From Euclidia mi (lineage: Eukaryota > Arthropoda > Insecta > Lepidoptera > Erebidae), in NCBI GenBank assembly GCA_944739405.2, contig OX123186.2, positions 15,493,552 through 15,557,551 of the forward strand: 64,000 bases of DNA, given 5' to 3'. The position numbers and the translations under genes were made by a program. Positions 9,393 through 20,774 of this stretch are shown piece after piece. Every line of letters begins with the position of its first letter. Position 1 is the first letter of the stretch. Below the pieces are notes generated by a model. That model was not told the DNA's origin and ran no database searches. It saw nothing but the letters and a program-made list of their open reading frames with translations.

Positions 9393-11425
9393 TTAAATAT
9401 CTTTGTATTTTTTTTCTTCATAATGATGTACTTTAGAATATAGAAAATAATATGTCTTGTGTTTATTAATAACCTGATGGACAGTGAACGGCTCGCGTTC
9501 CGTACTAAGCAATTCAGCAGAATTCTCGAGCTGCGATAGTATTTCTTCGCAGTGAGGCATAGAGTAATCAAAGTCTAAAGAGACTGAACAAGCGATTGAT
9601 TTTATTTTAGATAAATGTAGAGTCTGACTACACTCTTCGATAATATTATTAGAAGTAGGTAACTTATTTGTAAATTGGTTCTTAAAATATTTTTCGTAGG
9701 TAGAATTATTAAGACGATTTGAGTCAATGACATTTACTTGATATCGAGATAACGCATCTGCGTTTGAATTAAGACGACCTTGCTTGTATACAATTTCGTA
9801 GTCGTACTCCTCAAGCTTTAAGCGCCATCGGATGAGTCGACTGCCTGGATCTTTATTACTAAAAAGCCAAACTAAAGGTCGATGATCTGTAACGATTTTA
9901 AATTTGCGCCCAAATATATAAAGGCGGAAGGTTTTAACAGCAAAAATAATGGCAAGGAGTTCTTTCTCCGTTGTCGAATAATTACCTTCGGCTTTGTTAA
10001 GCGTTCTAGAGGCGTAGGCTATAGGTTTATCCTTATCTATATCGCCTTGAGAACACACAGCGCCTACGGCATAGTTTGAGGCGTTTTTTGTGATTATAAA
10101 CGGAGCACTAAAATCAGGGTATTGTAATAAAGGAGCCGTGGTAAGTTTATTTTTAAGAATTTGGAAAGCTGTTTCTTGTTCAACAGTCCAATTGAAAGAG
10201 ACGTCCTTTTTCAATGAGGATGTAAGAGGCTTGGTTAACTTCGAAATGTTTTCAATAAATCGCCTATAATAGCCAACAAGGCCTAGAAAAGATTTGATTT
10301 GTTTGGCATTAGTAGGGGTTGGAAATTCGCTGACGGCCTTGACCTTGTCAGGATTCGGAGATACACCTTTGTTGGTGATAATGTGGCCAAGATAAGCATC
10401 CTCGCGACGTAAAAACTCGCACTTATCTGGCTGTAATTTAAAATTAAATTTTCGCATTCTGTCAAAAACTAATTTAAGCTTTTTAATATGGTCAAGCAAG
10501 TTTTGCGAGTAAATAATACAATCATCCAAGTAAACGTAGGCATGGAGACCTTGAAGTCCAGAAAGAGCCGTATTCATAAGCCTTTGGAATGTTGTGGAAG
10601 CATTTTTCAAGCCAAATGGCATCCTAGTAAATTCATAATGCCCGGCAGTGCTACAATTAGTGTTAACGGTGAATCCGGTTTTCGGCGCGTTCTTGGAACT
10701 CATTTTAATTTGATGAAAACCGCTAGATAGGTCTAAAGTACTAAAATATTTGGAATGACCCAATTGGTCTAAAATGTCAGTGATCAGAGGCAGTGGATAA
10801 CTTTCGGAGACCGTCGCATCCTTAAGACGGCGGTAATCGATTACGATTCTCCATTTCTTTTTGCCAGACGCGTCCATTTTTTTGGGGACCACCCATACGG
10901 GGGCACTCCATGGTGAAATAGAAGGGCGAATAATATTTTGATTTTTCTGATTTGGGAATCAACTTCCTCCTTGTGGCATTCGGGGAAGCGATATGATTTA
11001 ACGTGGATAGGCGGCGTATCACCAGACTTAATTGAATGCTCAACGGCATTAATAAAAGATAAGGGCTCGCCTTCCATGTGGAAAATATCGGTATATTCCG
11101 AACAACACTCTAATAAAGCTTTTTGCTCTTCCGAATTTAAATGAGAGCAACGAATAAGATCTAAAACCTTTTGAACACGATCAGATTTGGAAATAGAAAT
11201 AGAATAAGTATTTAGGCATGATTCAGAGTTCAGATCGTTTTGTTCGAGAGGTGTCAACTCTGCGTAATAATCTTTGATCTCAACGTCAGAGTCGGTCGTG
11301 TTTAAAACTGTAATATTAATTCTTTTATTCGACTTAATTGAGACAATGCAATTTGCGACATAAATACCACTACATACGGTATGATCTAGAACAAGGGCTT
11401 CGTTATGAGAATAAAGTTCAGGATT
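9393..11425 (-). pseudogene. pol: Reverse transcriptase and RNase H
   Basis: The intact stretch 10892-9393 (499 codons) has the RT fingers ('KKKWRIVIDYRRL'), 'SGFHQIKM', the 'MPFGLKNA' motif and the catalytic 'YVYLDD' near 10530. RNase H follows ('TEKELLAIIFAV', 'VTDHRPLVWLF'). The first RNase H acidic residue is changed: the motif reads 'IITKNASNYA' where family members have Asp, a GAC to AAC change at about 10084-10086. A one-base frameshift near 10935 separates this from the RT N-terminus (11257-10940). The stretch from 11425 to 11257 is in frame with protease and split from it by a TAA at 11426-11428. The RT active site is complete, but RNase H is probably dead. Confidence 0.95.
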
Positions 11426-11962
11426 TTAATTAGATATCGCGCATTCAATTACTGCTTCGGATCGCGCGGGAATAATGTAAGTTGGTTGAATGTAGTTTAC
11501 AGGTAAGACATGACCACAAATATTTAATGATTTAGAATCGTAGTTAATGTTAGTTTTAAAATAACCAAGAAAATCGCTACCGAGTAAGCCGTCATACTCG
11601 AGACTTACTTGCTCATTGATCATATGAAATTTGTAATTGAATTGATCATTAGATATAGTAAAATCCATTTGAAATGTGCCCAATGTTTGAGAACAACTTT
11701 CTACACTATTAATGCCTTTTAATTTCACGACTTCGCGAGACAATTCGGGTGATTTACATAGTACTGCCTGTTTCACGAGGCTAATAGCGGCACCCGTGTC
11801 GATAAGCATCTTTAAAGGCTCTTTAGAATAACTAGAAACTAAATAAACATATGGCAAGGATATTTTCTTGATTTTTATTCTAGTTTAATTAATTGGATTA
11901 GATTCGATAACATCACAAGATTTAGTAGGTATAGAATTAGAGTTAGAGATTGGGATGCCTAA
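11426..11962 (-). pseudogene. pol: Retroviral aspartic protease
   Basis: The catalytic motif 'LIDTGAAISLV' lies about 20 residues into the open stretch 11857-11426, followed by 'YDGLLGSDFL', the usual second conserved block of retropepsins. Length (about 110 residues for the domain) fits the family. It is in frame with the repeat-rich linker upstream and with RT downstream. Stops at about 11885 and 11963 on the linker side and 11426-11428 on the RT side break the frame. Confidence 0.9.
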
Positions 11963-12475
11963 TTAATTTTTTAGGTTAGCATCATTTTGGTAAGTATTAT
12001 TTTGGTAAGTATGATTTAGCATTATTGAATTAGAATAAGATGTAGTATTTTGATGACTCGAGATGTCATCTCGAGATGTAATCTTAGAGTTAGTATAGTT
12101 ATAAGATTTAGAATGACTCAGATTTACCTGAGATGTAGGCTTAGTAGGGCTCAGTTGATTCAACTGAGATGTCGATTTGGTAAAAGATTTAGTAGGACTT
12201 AGTTGGTTTAACTTAGATGAAGATTTAGTACAAGATTTACTAGGACTCAGTTGATTCAACTGAGATGTAGATTTGGTAAAAGATTTAGTATGACTCAGTT
12301 GCTTTGACTGAGATGTAGATTTAGTACAAGATTTAGTAGGACTCAGTTGATTCAACTGAGATGTAGATTTGGTAAAAGATCTAGTATGACTCAGTTGCTT
12401 TGACTGAGATGTAGATTTAGTAAACGATTTAGTAGGACTCAGTTGATTTAACTGAGATGTAGGTTCAGTAAAAGA
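11963..12475 (-). pseudogene. pol: Pol N-terminal linker with 16-residue repeats
   Basis: The frame is open from about 12475 to 11963 and in phase with protease. Its first two thirds consist of about seven copies of a 48-base, 16-residue unit of the form 'QLSPTKSFTKSTSQLN', rich in Ser, Thr, Lys and Gln and lacking hydrophobic residues. The rest is Asn/Ser/Thr-rich. It is probably disordered. The 48-base period is a multiple of three, so copy-number change keeps the frame. Confidence 0.8.
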
Positions 12476-12543
12476 TTAAGGATAAAAGGGTTTCGTGTCC
12501 TTTACGCTAGTCGATTTCGGGAGACACGACACCGAAATCTTAT

Positions 12544-13481
12544 TTAGTTTAAATTTTCGTCTCGGGAATCGAACCCGGACTCGTAGGTTTCGCAGAATTT
12601 AACTGCGCGACCGTTGTTATCGAGCGGCGGTTGATCATGTTGCGCTTGGTTCGCGTTCTCACGGCGTTGCATATTGTACTGGCGTTTGCGACATTGATCA
12701 ATCGTGTGACCTATATTTTTACAGTAACTACACCGTATATTATTAGAATAGTTAGTATTAAGATAGTTAGTATTAGAATCGTTATTTGAAGGAATATGGA
12801 ATGATTTTTGATAGTTATTACGATTTGAATTAGAAGGATTTTTATTCCTATAGCACTCTGAAGCATTATGCCCAGGTTTATTACACGTGCTGCAAATACG
12901 CTGAAATTTTGGATTAGATTTAGAATTACATAGATTATATTATTTTTCCTCCTCGATTGCGTGCTGGACCGCCTCGTTCAATGTCGAGGGATTCCTACAC
13001 CTAACAACATTACTTATTGAGTTATTTAACCCTAACATAAATGTATTTAAAGCTAAATCTTCCATAGCAGCTATTCTGCCTGGTAGTTCCTTTTCATCTT
13101 TACAACTATAGTGAATATCTGATAAGATTCGCGTTGATATTTGCTCGATCCACAAAGAGTATTTCGTGACGTCTTCGCTACTAATTTGCTTACAATTTTG
13201 CAAATCCACTAATAAATGAGTCGCGTGCTTTTCTCGCCGAATGTAGATCTTAAAAATGCTTTTATCTCGTCCCATGTGGAAAACGATTTTAAACTACAAG
13301 CCACTTGGGCTTTGCCTTCAAGTTGCGAAACTATATATTTGCAGAGCACATTTTGTTGATCTGCTGTAGATAATGACATCGCGTTATCACAGTTTGTGAG
13401 GAACGCGGGGAGGGAGTCCCGGTCCCCATTATAAGGTTTAATGAATTTGGTAAGTACTGAAAGTGTAATTTTTTCAGCCAT
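12544..13481 (-). pseudogene. gag: Retroviral gag (capsid and nucleocapsid)
   Basis: I place the start at the ATG at 13481-13479 ('MAEKITLSVLTKFI'); the open frame above it has leader-like composition. A capsid-like helical region follows, with 'FLTNCDNAMSLST' and 'YIVSQLEGKAQ'. The frame shifts between 13275 and 13209 and goes on to 12940, where an in-frame TAA occurs. Two CCHC zinc knuckles follow in the same frame, 'CSTCNKPGHNASEC' and 'CSYCKNIGHTIDQC', and the gene stops at 12544-12546. The pol linker begins about 70 bases further on in another frame, which fits a gag-pol frameshift or a separate pol start. Confidence 0.85.
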
Positions 13482-14141
13482 TTCAGGCTTTGCCTTAGAT
13501 TCTGTTTTAAGTGACACTGGACAATCGTATAGATATAGAAAATATAGCTGTAAAATAGACACACAAAAATATGGTATACAGTAACGACACACAAAAATAT
13601 GTTACGTAGTAGAAAGTTATAGTTCACGAAAATTGTAGACACAGTGGAAATGGTAACGTTGACGAAAAATAGTAGAAACGGTGAAAATATGGTTAGTAAT
13701 TTAAAAGACTCACATATACACGATCACTGCACAAACCATCACTCGTGGAAACGGAATCTGACACGCTCGGATAGCGCGGCAGGGCGACCGCGTGCTCGAC
13801 GATAGGTGAGGGCGGTGCCGGTGTCCACGTGCTGATGATGCTGGGCGAGGTGGAAGTGTTTCGGAGATAACGAGTGCTCTACTCGTTATGATGATGTTGG
13901 TGAGTTAGATCTGCTGCTACCCGGATGGTGCGGGCTCTCACGTTGCGGTGGAGGCTGAACGTCGACCAATCTTGGTTTTACGGTGACCAGTATGGTGCGG
14001 GCTCTGGCTGCTGCACAGAGTCTTACCGTCGACCTTGAAGTGTGACGCGGGCACAACCTTGGGTTCTGTCTTACCGTCGATCACGCAAACTGGGGGTCTC
14101 TGGGATTCGGATCTCAAGGTATCAACGGACACCATTTACGA
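13482..14141 (-). other. Proviral leader between primer-binding site and gag
   Basis: This is untranslated in a gypsy element. It is GC-richer than the provirus body. It contains two copies of 'atggtgcgggctct' (about 13925 and 13991) and a short hairpin, 'ataacgagt' and its complement, at 13867-13889. Such structures could serve RNA packaging, but that is inference. Confidence 0.6.
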
Positions 14142-14142
14142 G

Positions 14143-14160
14143 ATCCCACTTCTGACACCA
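14143..14160 (-). promoter_or_regulatory. Primer-binding site, tRNA-Leu type
   Basis: On the plus strand 'atcccacttctgacacca' is the 3' end of a leucine tRNA including CCA. On the proviral strand this reads TGGTGTCAG and onward, directly inside the LTR end. It would prime minus-strand DNA synthesis. Confidence 0.8.
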
Positions 14161-14164
14161 AAAT

Positions 14165-14547
14165 TGTTAGGAGGCCGTCCCTGTTCCCCCAAAATTGTTA
14201 CGCAGAATGAGCTCACAGTGTCAATCATATAGTGTCATCAATAGTAACACCAGTAGTTGAAAAATGTTCGGGTACTTTGAGATAACTTATACATGCAAGA
14301 AAAAGACAAATATCACCTCAGTCTGCCGTGAACATGAATTCTGTAAAGAATTCGAAACGTCGGCTAGTAATAAATTAAAATTATAGTTTCTAGATCATTA
14401 GTTTCAAATGTAATAACTTAGTGAAACCAAAACATCGCGATAAAATCCATAAACTGTAGTTTAATTTCAACAAGTAGAACTATTTACAAAAATAAATGAA
14501 ATCCCCTAAAAAACAATACTTGTCAAAAAGTCTCACTACTCAGTTCT
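14165..14547 (-). repeat. Probable 5' LTR, left edge defined only
   Basis: Four bases past the primer-binding site the plus strand reads 'tgttaggaggcc', so on the proviral strand the LTR would end in '...taaca'. A near repeat, 'aaaattgtta', occurs at 14154-14169 and again about 30 bases on. No second LTR exists in the window, so the outer edge cannot be set by comparison; the end given here is only where the hairpin repeat starts. Confidence 0.45.
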
Positions 14548-14671
14548 TCTATCGTGAAAAGTTGTGAGATCCATGTGATACCAAGTCGGTCAATCTATTC
14601 ATTTGAAACCGACTTGACCGTATTAATAACCGACTTGGTATCACATGGCTCTCACAACTTTTTACGATAGA
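14548..14671. repeat. Short inverted repeat, possible MITE
   Basis: The arms 14548-14590 and 14629-14671 (43 bases each) are inverted copies with few mismatches, around a 38-base loop. The arm includes 'gatccatgtgataccaagtc'. No clear target duplication flanks it. Confidence 0.75.
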
Positions 14672-15398
14672 TAACCCGAAGCAAAGTGCAAGCAATGAGA
14701 CGCCAAACTACAATTTGTGGATCACGCAAACCGTTGACTCCGTTAAGCCGCATCCTCTGGCTTCCGTGATGTGTGTCTATTTGCAGGAAAACTCCTTGAG
14801 AAAGACAAAAATGAAAGAAACTCATTTATTCCGTTTACGTCTTGCAATTAACTTTACTAAATATAGACTATATCCACTTTAAACAAATTGAAATCAAGAC
14901 ACTGTATTATAATTAGATATACCTAGTTAGTACCTTCTAAAGATTATTTAACTTTTTCATGTAAATGCGCTTGTGTTTGCGTCTGTGACCCAATCTAAAT
15001 TTTCAAGTTATTTAAACTTCTTAAATGATTATTAAGTTCTTATAAAATAAATTCACTGTAATATGAGTTTCTTATAAAAATATTATCAATTTATAATATT
15101 TTATTTTCTAATAACTAAGTTTATTTTATTTTATTCGTAAAACAGACGGCTACCTCCATAAGAACACCTTAGAACCATTTACATTTTATACAGTCATCCT
15201 TAAATATTATTTCAAAGGTTAAAGTCAAATTAGATCATTTTTGTCAGCCTGGCTGTCTATCTCTGACAAGACAAGACCTCTATGTTTTCTCTAATACCTG
15301 AAGTTATCAAGTTGGACACCGATATCTATGGAGTGACCAAATACTGTAAAAAGACCAATCTTCTAATACATCTCAATAATGGGATACAATACATATGC

Positions 15399-15562
15399 TG
15401 GAGGCCCCATTCCTTTTCCATCCCGCTCCTCCACTTTTCCGATCCCAAAGGTCGGCAAAGCACTTGTGAGGTTGTGACTCCTCAGAGGTTGTGGGTGTCC
15501 ATAAGCGGCGTCAATCGCTTACCATGAGGCGACCCGACTTCTATGTCAAAAAACAGACATTA
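15399..15562 (+). repeat. LINE 3'-tail-like segment (copy B)
   Basis: Counterpart of 660-826, with the same 'cgcttaccatgaggcgaccc' motif and few substitutions. Confidence 0.4.
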
Positions 15563-15617
15563 AAAATACTTGCAAAAACAAACTCCAATTTATTTTTTAT
15601 TGGGCCACCACATGTTT

Positions 15618-15837
15618 TTCATGGGTTCCCACCAAGAATTTAGGATCCCAAGCCAACCTCACCTGCGAGTGGTGCACCTGCCGATCAACGGACGAGGCTC
15701 TGGCAAACAAAATATCCCGATAAGCGGCAATAGGCTCGCCACCTATTACGTGGGATCAAAACACTGGCGAAAAGTGGGCGTTTAATATGCCTCTGCCTAC
15801 TCCTTCGGGGAAGCAGGCGTGAGTCTATGTATGTATA
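15618..15837 (+). mobile_element. SINE-like element, 'tcccaagccaacctcacc' family (copy B)
   Basis: Counterpart of 886-1090. It keeps the 'gcgtttaatatgcctctgcc' stretch before the tail that copy A has lost, so copy B shows the fuller form. Confidence 0.75.
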
Positions 15838-16482
15838 AATAATAGGTACCATTTATTTAATATCAAATCTTTATTATTGTGTATGTATATATGTTTCTCA
15901 TGTAGGTACAGATATATAAAAAACGTAATACTGTAGCCATTATTTTACGATATTCTGGTCGGATGATCTCGATGGAACGCACCAATTTTTTTTTCTTCTT
16001 TTTTAGTGTACTTAATAAAAGTCAATCTAATACGCTCCGATAGTTGTTACGTGATGTGAATGTAAACGGTCTAGTAGTTTCTGTAACCAGCCGAGTTAAA
16101 AAAGTTAATTAACTGACTTATGCCCTTTTTCCATTGGGTGGCGAGAAAGAAAGAAGTATTTGAAACGTTGCTATATCAATGAAGTGACGTAGTCCTAATT
16201 GACTAAAAATCCTTAAATAAAAAGAAAAAAAAAAGTGTTTGAAATTAGATACTTACTAAAATTTTTAAGCAAAGTTGTAACGTTCTTTATTTTCTTGTTT
16301 TACTTTATGCGACGAGGCAGATAGTTGTTTCTGTCTTTCTGACGCTGCCGGATTAAATACTTTGCTAAGATAAAGAAGAAAAATAAAAACACTAGAAATG
16401 TGCAGTATCATTATAGGTTCGAATTTATACATTAATCTACTGAAAAATCTGGTTTCAGAGATATATTTATTAGACTTCACCC

Positions 16483-16660
16483 GCAGCTCCACCCGCATGG
16501 AAGTCGGCTACCTTGACATGTTTTATCGCAGTAAAATGCCTGTAGCAGTAAAGCCTGGCAGGAGTTTATCCACGATGGGGAAAGATGGAGGGATCCCGTG
16601 TCGGAGGCCAACACTCCCTTTGGGTCGCTGCGCCATCACGAATGAATGAACAAAAAATTA
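16483..16660 (+). repeat. Possible LINE 3' end (copy B)
   Basis: Counterpart of 1675-1850, ending in 'gaatgaatgaac'. Same weak evidence. Confidence 0.3.
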
Positions 16661-16888
16661 CACTTTCAAGCTCCCGAATTATCTCTACTCACAAATATCA
16701 TACCATTACATCACTCCGTTGCGATGTGACGGAATAATAAACAAACAAACACACTTTCACATTTATTTTATAGTATTAGTATGTTTGGTCTCATTATAAC
16801 TTTGGGAAGTTGACTGATCTGATACCTTGTACAGTTACAGACAATACGTCAGCTATGTAATAAGTATACGCACTTTAACTCTTGTTTT

Positions 16889-17097
16889 AGACTGCCTCCG
16901 TGGTCCAGTGGATAGCGTATGCGTCTGTTGATCAAAGGTCCCGGGTTCGATGCCCGGGTCATGTAAAAGTGTTACAGGGTTTTTCCGAATTGTCAGTAGG
17001 CTCACCCCCTATTTCGTGGGACCAAAAGTGTATGGCGAAATGTGGGTGTCATATTACAACTCTGACTACCCCTTCGGGGAAACAGGCGTGAGTTTGT
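16889..17097 (+). mobile_element. tRNA-derived SINE (copy B)
   Basis: The A box 'tggtccagtgg' is at 16901-16911 and the B box 'ggttcgatgcc' at 16944-16954. Body and tail are as in copy A. Confidence 0.85.
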
Positions 17098-17141
17098 AAA
17101 AATAAAACAATAAAAGAAATATTGTTGTATTGTTTTAGCTG

Positions 17142-20010
17142 GTCTATCAAGTCCGTTAATTGCATGGATGTAGATTAAACTCTCGCTTGTAATTTACGTC
17201 ATTGTAATCGTATGTGACTGGCCTGAAGATCTAGAGGACTGCTAAACCGAAGTACGATTATTTGTCCACACAGGACATAATACTTAATTTATGTTTGTTT
17301 TTGTGACTATTTATGTGCTTATAACAGAGGCCCAATTCTACCAAAGAAATTTGTTTAAAATATAGTATCGATATAATGTCAGTGTCATACTTACGTCACA
17401 AATGGTATTCTCTTAAATTAATTATTTATATTTTAATGATATGGTAAGAATATTGTGAAATATGAAACAAGTGTCCAAATATGTGTCAACGACCAACTGT
17501 CTATTTCAAATTAGACGATTATTACATTAGCTTAGCAGAATACCGACTCAGAGTCAATTCAAAATATAATCTTATTTCGTTCAAAATATCATTTCAATGT
17601 CATATGAAATACGAGAATTGGCCTTCAGGTGTAAGATTGTCATTATAGAAGTTTTTTCTAATTTGGGATCAGACGAGCATTGGACATGTTGTGTAATGTT
17701 TCAGGATATTATCAATTTTACTTCCTACTACTAAAATGTGATAGTGTGTTAGTTTGAATGGATGACTGAATAAAATTACTCTTTCGCGTCTAAACTACTC
17801 AATAGATTTTACTGCAATAGGCTCGGGTCAAGCCACGGTTACTGAGCCCGCCACCACGACAAGGTGGAGATCCCACGGTGGGGAAAGTCCCAAAACCTAG
17901 ATTTATGATAAAGTGATACGAATAATTTTGAATTTATAATTACAGATCTCAATGTAGGTAACGGTAAGCATACAATATTTTTTGTGGGTGAAAATAAAAT
18001 AAGCCGCGATCGAACCAGTTAATACGTAAGTTCAATCTTTATATGGAACATTCGCGTTAAAACAACAAAATATAATATTTTACCATATTTCTACAAAAAT
18101 ATAATTACTATTAACATATTATATTTCGAGTGGCTTTCCACATTACAAGAAAAATCTTTGACTTTAGCAGACACTGCTCGTAAATTCTATTAAAAGATAA
18201 TATAATCATACAAATATATTATAACCCAGACAGCGTCTTATGTATTTCTAGGTATGAATCTGTGAATGACAGCTTTATTAAATAACGAGTCTGTATATTT
18301 TGTTGCGTAGTAAAATTTTTAACTTATTATAAAAATATGGACCAAGTATAGTTTTGGTCAATTCGAGAAGTAGTCCTGAAATCATCGGCTTTAAAGTTAT
18401 AATTACCTACTTGTTATACATGTCACAGAAGGAAAAATTTAGAAGAAAAGTTTGGAGCCTGGAGAGAGGAGGCACCTCAAGCCATTGCGGCCCATCAGTG
18501 TGTCACTTTTAGAAGCAGTACCACGAAATGTTATCCCTGACGGTTTTCATTTAGTAGTAGTAGAGAAAGCAAAATGAGTAAATTGGTTAATTGAACTTCC
18601 TAAACAAAGAAAAGAATGAAATAGTTATGAAGCCGTGCTTTGCGTTGACGCCTTACGAGGTTATTGTAACGCACCGGTCATGACAGCTTTTCATACAAAT
18701 ATGCATACCATAAATAATGAGAAAACTTTTGAATTTTGCATGAAAAAAATAAACTGTTAAGCTTTCGTAGCGTAAGTTGCGCAGCAGCAGAGAGTAAGTA
18801 TAAAGGACATTGTACAAAAGTGTTAACAATCTGTTTCGCCAGGGGCAAGTTCATAATTAATTTTAAAATGTTTCACAGAGTAACGCGCGTACTAAATTGT
18901 ACTGGTGTATCGTGAGTAGGGTCACCATCAATGGTACGTGGAAGTCCTCTTTCGTTGCGCACTTTATGATTTATGACGTAATGATATGACACTGCATCAT
19001 AAATAACTAATATGCATCATGTGCTGCTTAGAGTTTGGTAAGTGTTATACATATTATAGGGCAACAACAGAATATAGTAGTAGATTTATACCTAAAGTTT
19101 GGCCGAAACTATAAGAAGAGTAGCCGCACTTTATCTTTGAATATTTGAGTTAAGTCTTACACATCTGATCATCTAAGATTTTTGTAATTGCTGTAGTTGA
19201 GATTGGCTAGGTTGAGGTTTTTGTTTTTAAAATAACGTCCGTATCAGAACACCTTTTTACACCGATCACTGAATCAACGGGTACCAAGTACACCTACATG
19301 ATTATATACGAAACAATATAATTTGATGAAACCCAAAAACTAATGTAAGTAAGAAGGTAGCGAAGTCACTATTTAAAACACCATGTCATCCGAGCAGTCC
19401 ATTATTTTACTGTGATGGTGTAATAAATACTTACCCGATTGTATATTATTATTGTAACGCCAACAAAAATTTTAACTATTTAATAAACAGACAAGTGCGT
19501 GGCATTCCAGAACGAGTCAAAAATATTCCCTTGTCTAAAAATATAAACGAAAATAGAAGTTGACACATAATAAATTGACTCTGTTAAATCAATTTCTTCA
19601 CGATCCCATAGCGTCGACCGTACACATTCTAATAACCCGATCCTAAGCTACCAACATAGTTTACACACAATTCTTATCAAAATCGCTAGAGGACCAAGCT
19701 TTATGACGTAGCCAACACTAAATCCCAGAGCGCATTAATTTTCCAGTACAGTTGCACATTTCATACATCATGGTCACCCCAATCCAGTTTTAAACGAACT
19801 ACAGGCGGGAAGCAAAATAAAATAGGTCTGGTCGTCTATTGTTTACCAACTGTATAGTGTAGGGGTGAAGTGTGACGGAAAGAAAACAGCCTTTGTTTGT
19901 AAAAGAACCGAAAAATGTATGTAGGATCAATTTAGTTTTAGGTATTTTTGTTTTGTAGAAGCGGTAGCTGAAAGAAAGTAGGTAGAATAATTATTATTTT
20001 TTTATTTTTT
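17142..20010. other. No gene recognised
   Basis: This is AT-rich sequence with many stops in all frames. A slightly GC-rich patch at 17820-17900 ('gcccgccaccacgacaaggt') has no recognisable coding content. I see no repeat boundary. Confidence 0.5.
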
Positions 20011-20017
20011 TATTTAT

Positions 20018-20275
20018 AGACTCACGCCTTGTATCCCCGAAGGGGTAGGCGGAGGTGTAATATTACACCCCCATTTCGACAGGAATTTTTTGGTCCCACG
20101 TAATAGGGGGCGAGCCTATTGCCGTACCGGGCACATTACCAGACTCCGTGCTGCTACTGAGAATTTCCTAACGGAAAACCCAATAACACTTTGCCCGACC
20201 CGGGAATCGAACCCGAGACGTCCGAATCCCACGCGCACATTTATGCCGCGAGACCAACGAGGCAGCCAGTATTAA
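20018..20275 (-). mobile_element. tRNA-derived SINE, 'cctcgttggtctcgcggc' family
   Basis: On the minus strand it has a degenerate A box 'tggtctcgcgg', a perfect B box 'ggttcgattcc', the 'gcacggagtctggtaatgtg' body and the 'ccccttcggggatacaaggc' tail. A shortened member of this family lies in each palindrome arm. Confidence 0.85.
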
Positions 20276-20774
20276 AATGATTAGTGAAATGTTGACTACG
20301 TCAGTACACACAGGAGAAGCACAGACACAGAACGAAAAATAAAGTGATAACAAAGTGATTTGATAGAGAGTATTCTTGCTTAATAGAGGTAAGAATAATG
20401 AGTAAAAGAAGAATTATGAAGTAAAAGGTGATGAGAAAAGGACCCTGGCAGCGTCGCGACCAAATATACTAACCGCGATTCGCTTGACCCCGCCGCTACG
20501 TGACGTCGATGCACGCTGCAGTAGTTTTAATGGGTACGTTTTGAACGCCTGTAAAGGTAAGTTACACACACTACCTCTGCATACCCAAGTGGCAGAGGCC
20601 GAGCTCTTTATTTGGGATTCCCCGAAATTATACGAATATTCACATTTTTATATTATCGTGGGTACCATAACTTCTTACAGATTATTTTTGAAGCCATCAT
20701 TGAAACTGTACCTCACTCGCTATTCAAATTACCTACGGTGTACCAACTCTGCTATACAAGGAAACTATTAAAAA

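Larger units (their letters stand above)
2332..14260 (-). mobile_element. Gypsy/errantivirus-like endogenous retrovirus, defective, with env
   Basis: Reading the minus strand from high to low coordinates, the order is LTR end (14165 and above), tRNA-Leu primer-binding site, leader, gag, repeat-rich linker, protease, reverse transcriptase, RNase H, integrase and a fusion-type env. This is the order of insect errantiviruses (Metaviridae). The copy is dead. I count one frameshift and one stop in gag, at least four in-frame stops and two frameshifts in pol, an insertion in integrase, and a frameshift plus stop in env. The 3' end of env, the polypurine tract and the 3' LTR are absent, because the element stops at 2332 against block A. 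I could not find the second LTR, so I cannot estimate age from LTR divergence. Confidence 0.9.
14744..17141. repeat. Direct-repeat block, copy B (right)
   Basis: It matches copy A at 1-2331 and may start earlier than 14744, since copy A is cut by the window edge. It is about 67 bases longer, mostly because of extra sequence after the SINE tail near 15780-15900. After 'tgttttagctg' at 17141 it continues into sequence not present after copy A. Confidence 0.9.

Noticed and set aside
12541..12620. tRNA-like sequence with a perfect B box on the minus strand ('ggttcgattcc')
   Set aside because: It lies in frame within the end of gag, has no A box at the right distance, and its T-stem and acceptor do not pair properly. 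Probably coincidental.
14310..14360. Hammerhead-ribozyme-like stretch ('gaattc' stem then 'gaaacgtcggc')
   Set aside because: The GAAAC part and a stem are there, but the CUGANGA core is not matched, so I do not call a ribozyme. A decayed Penelope-like end remains possible.
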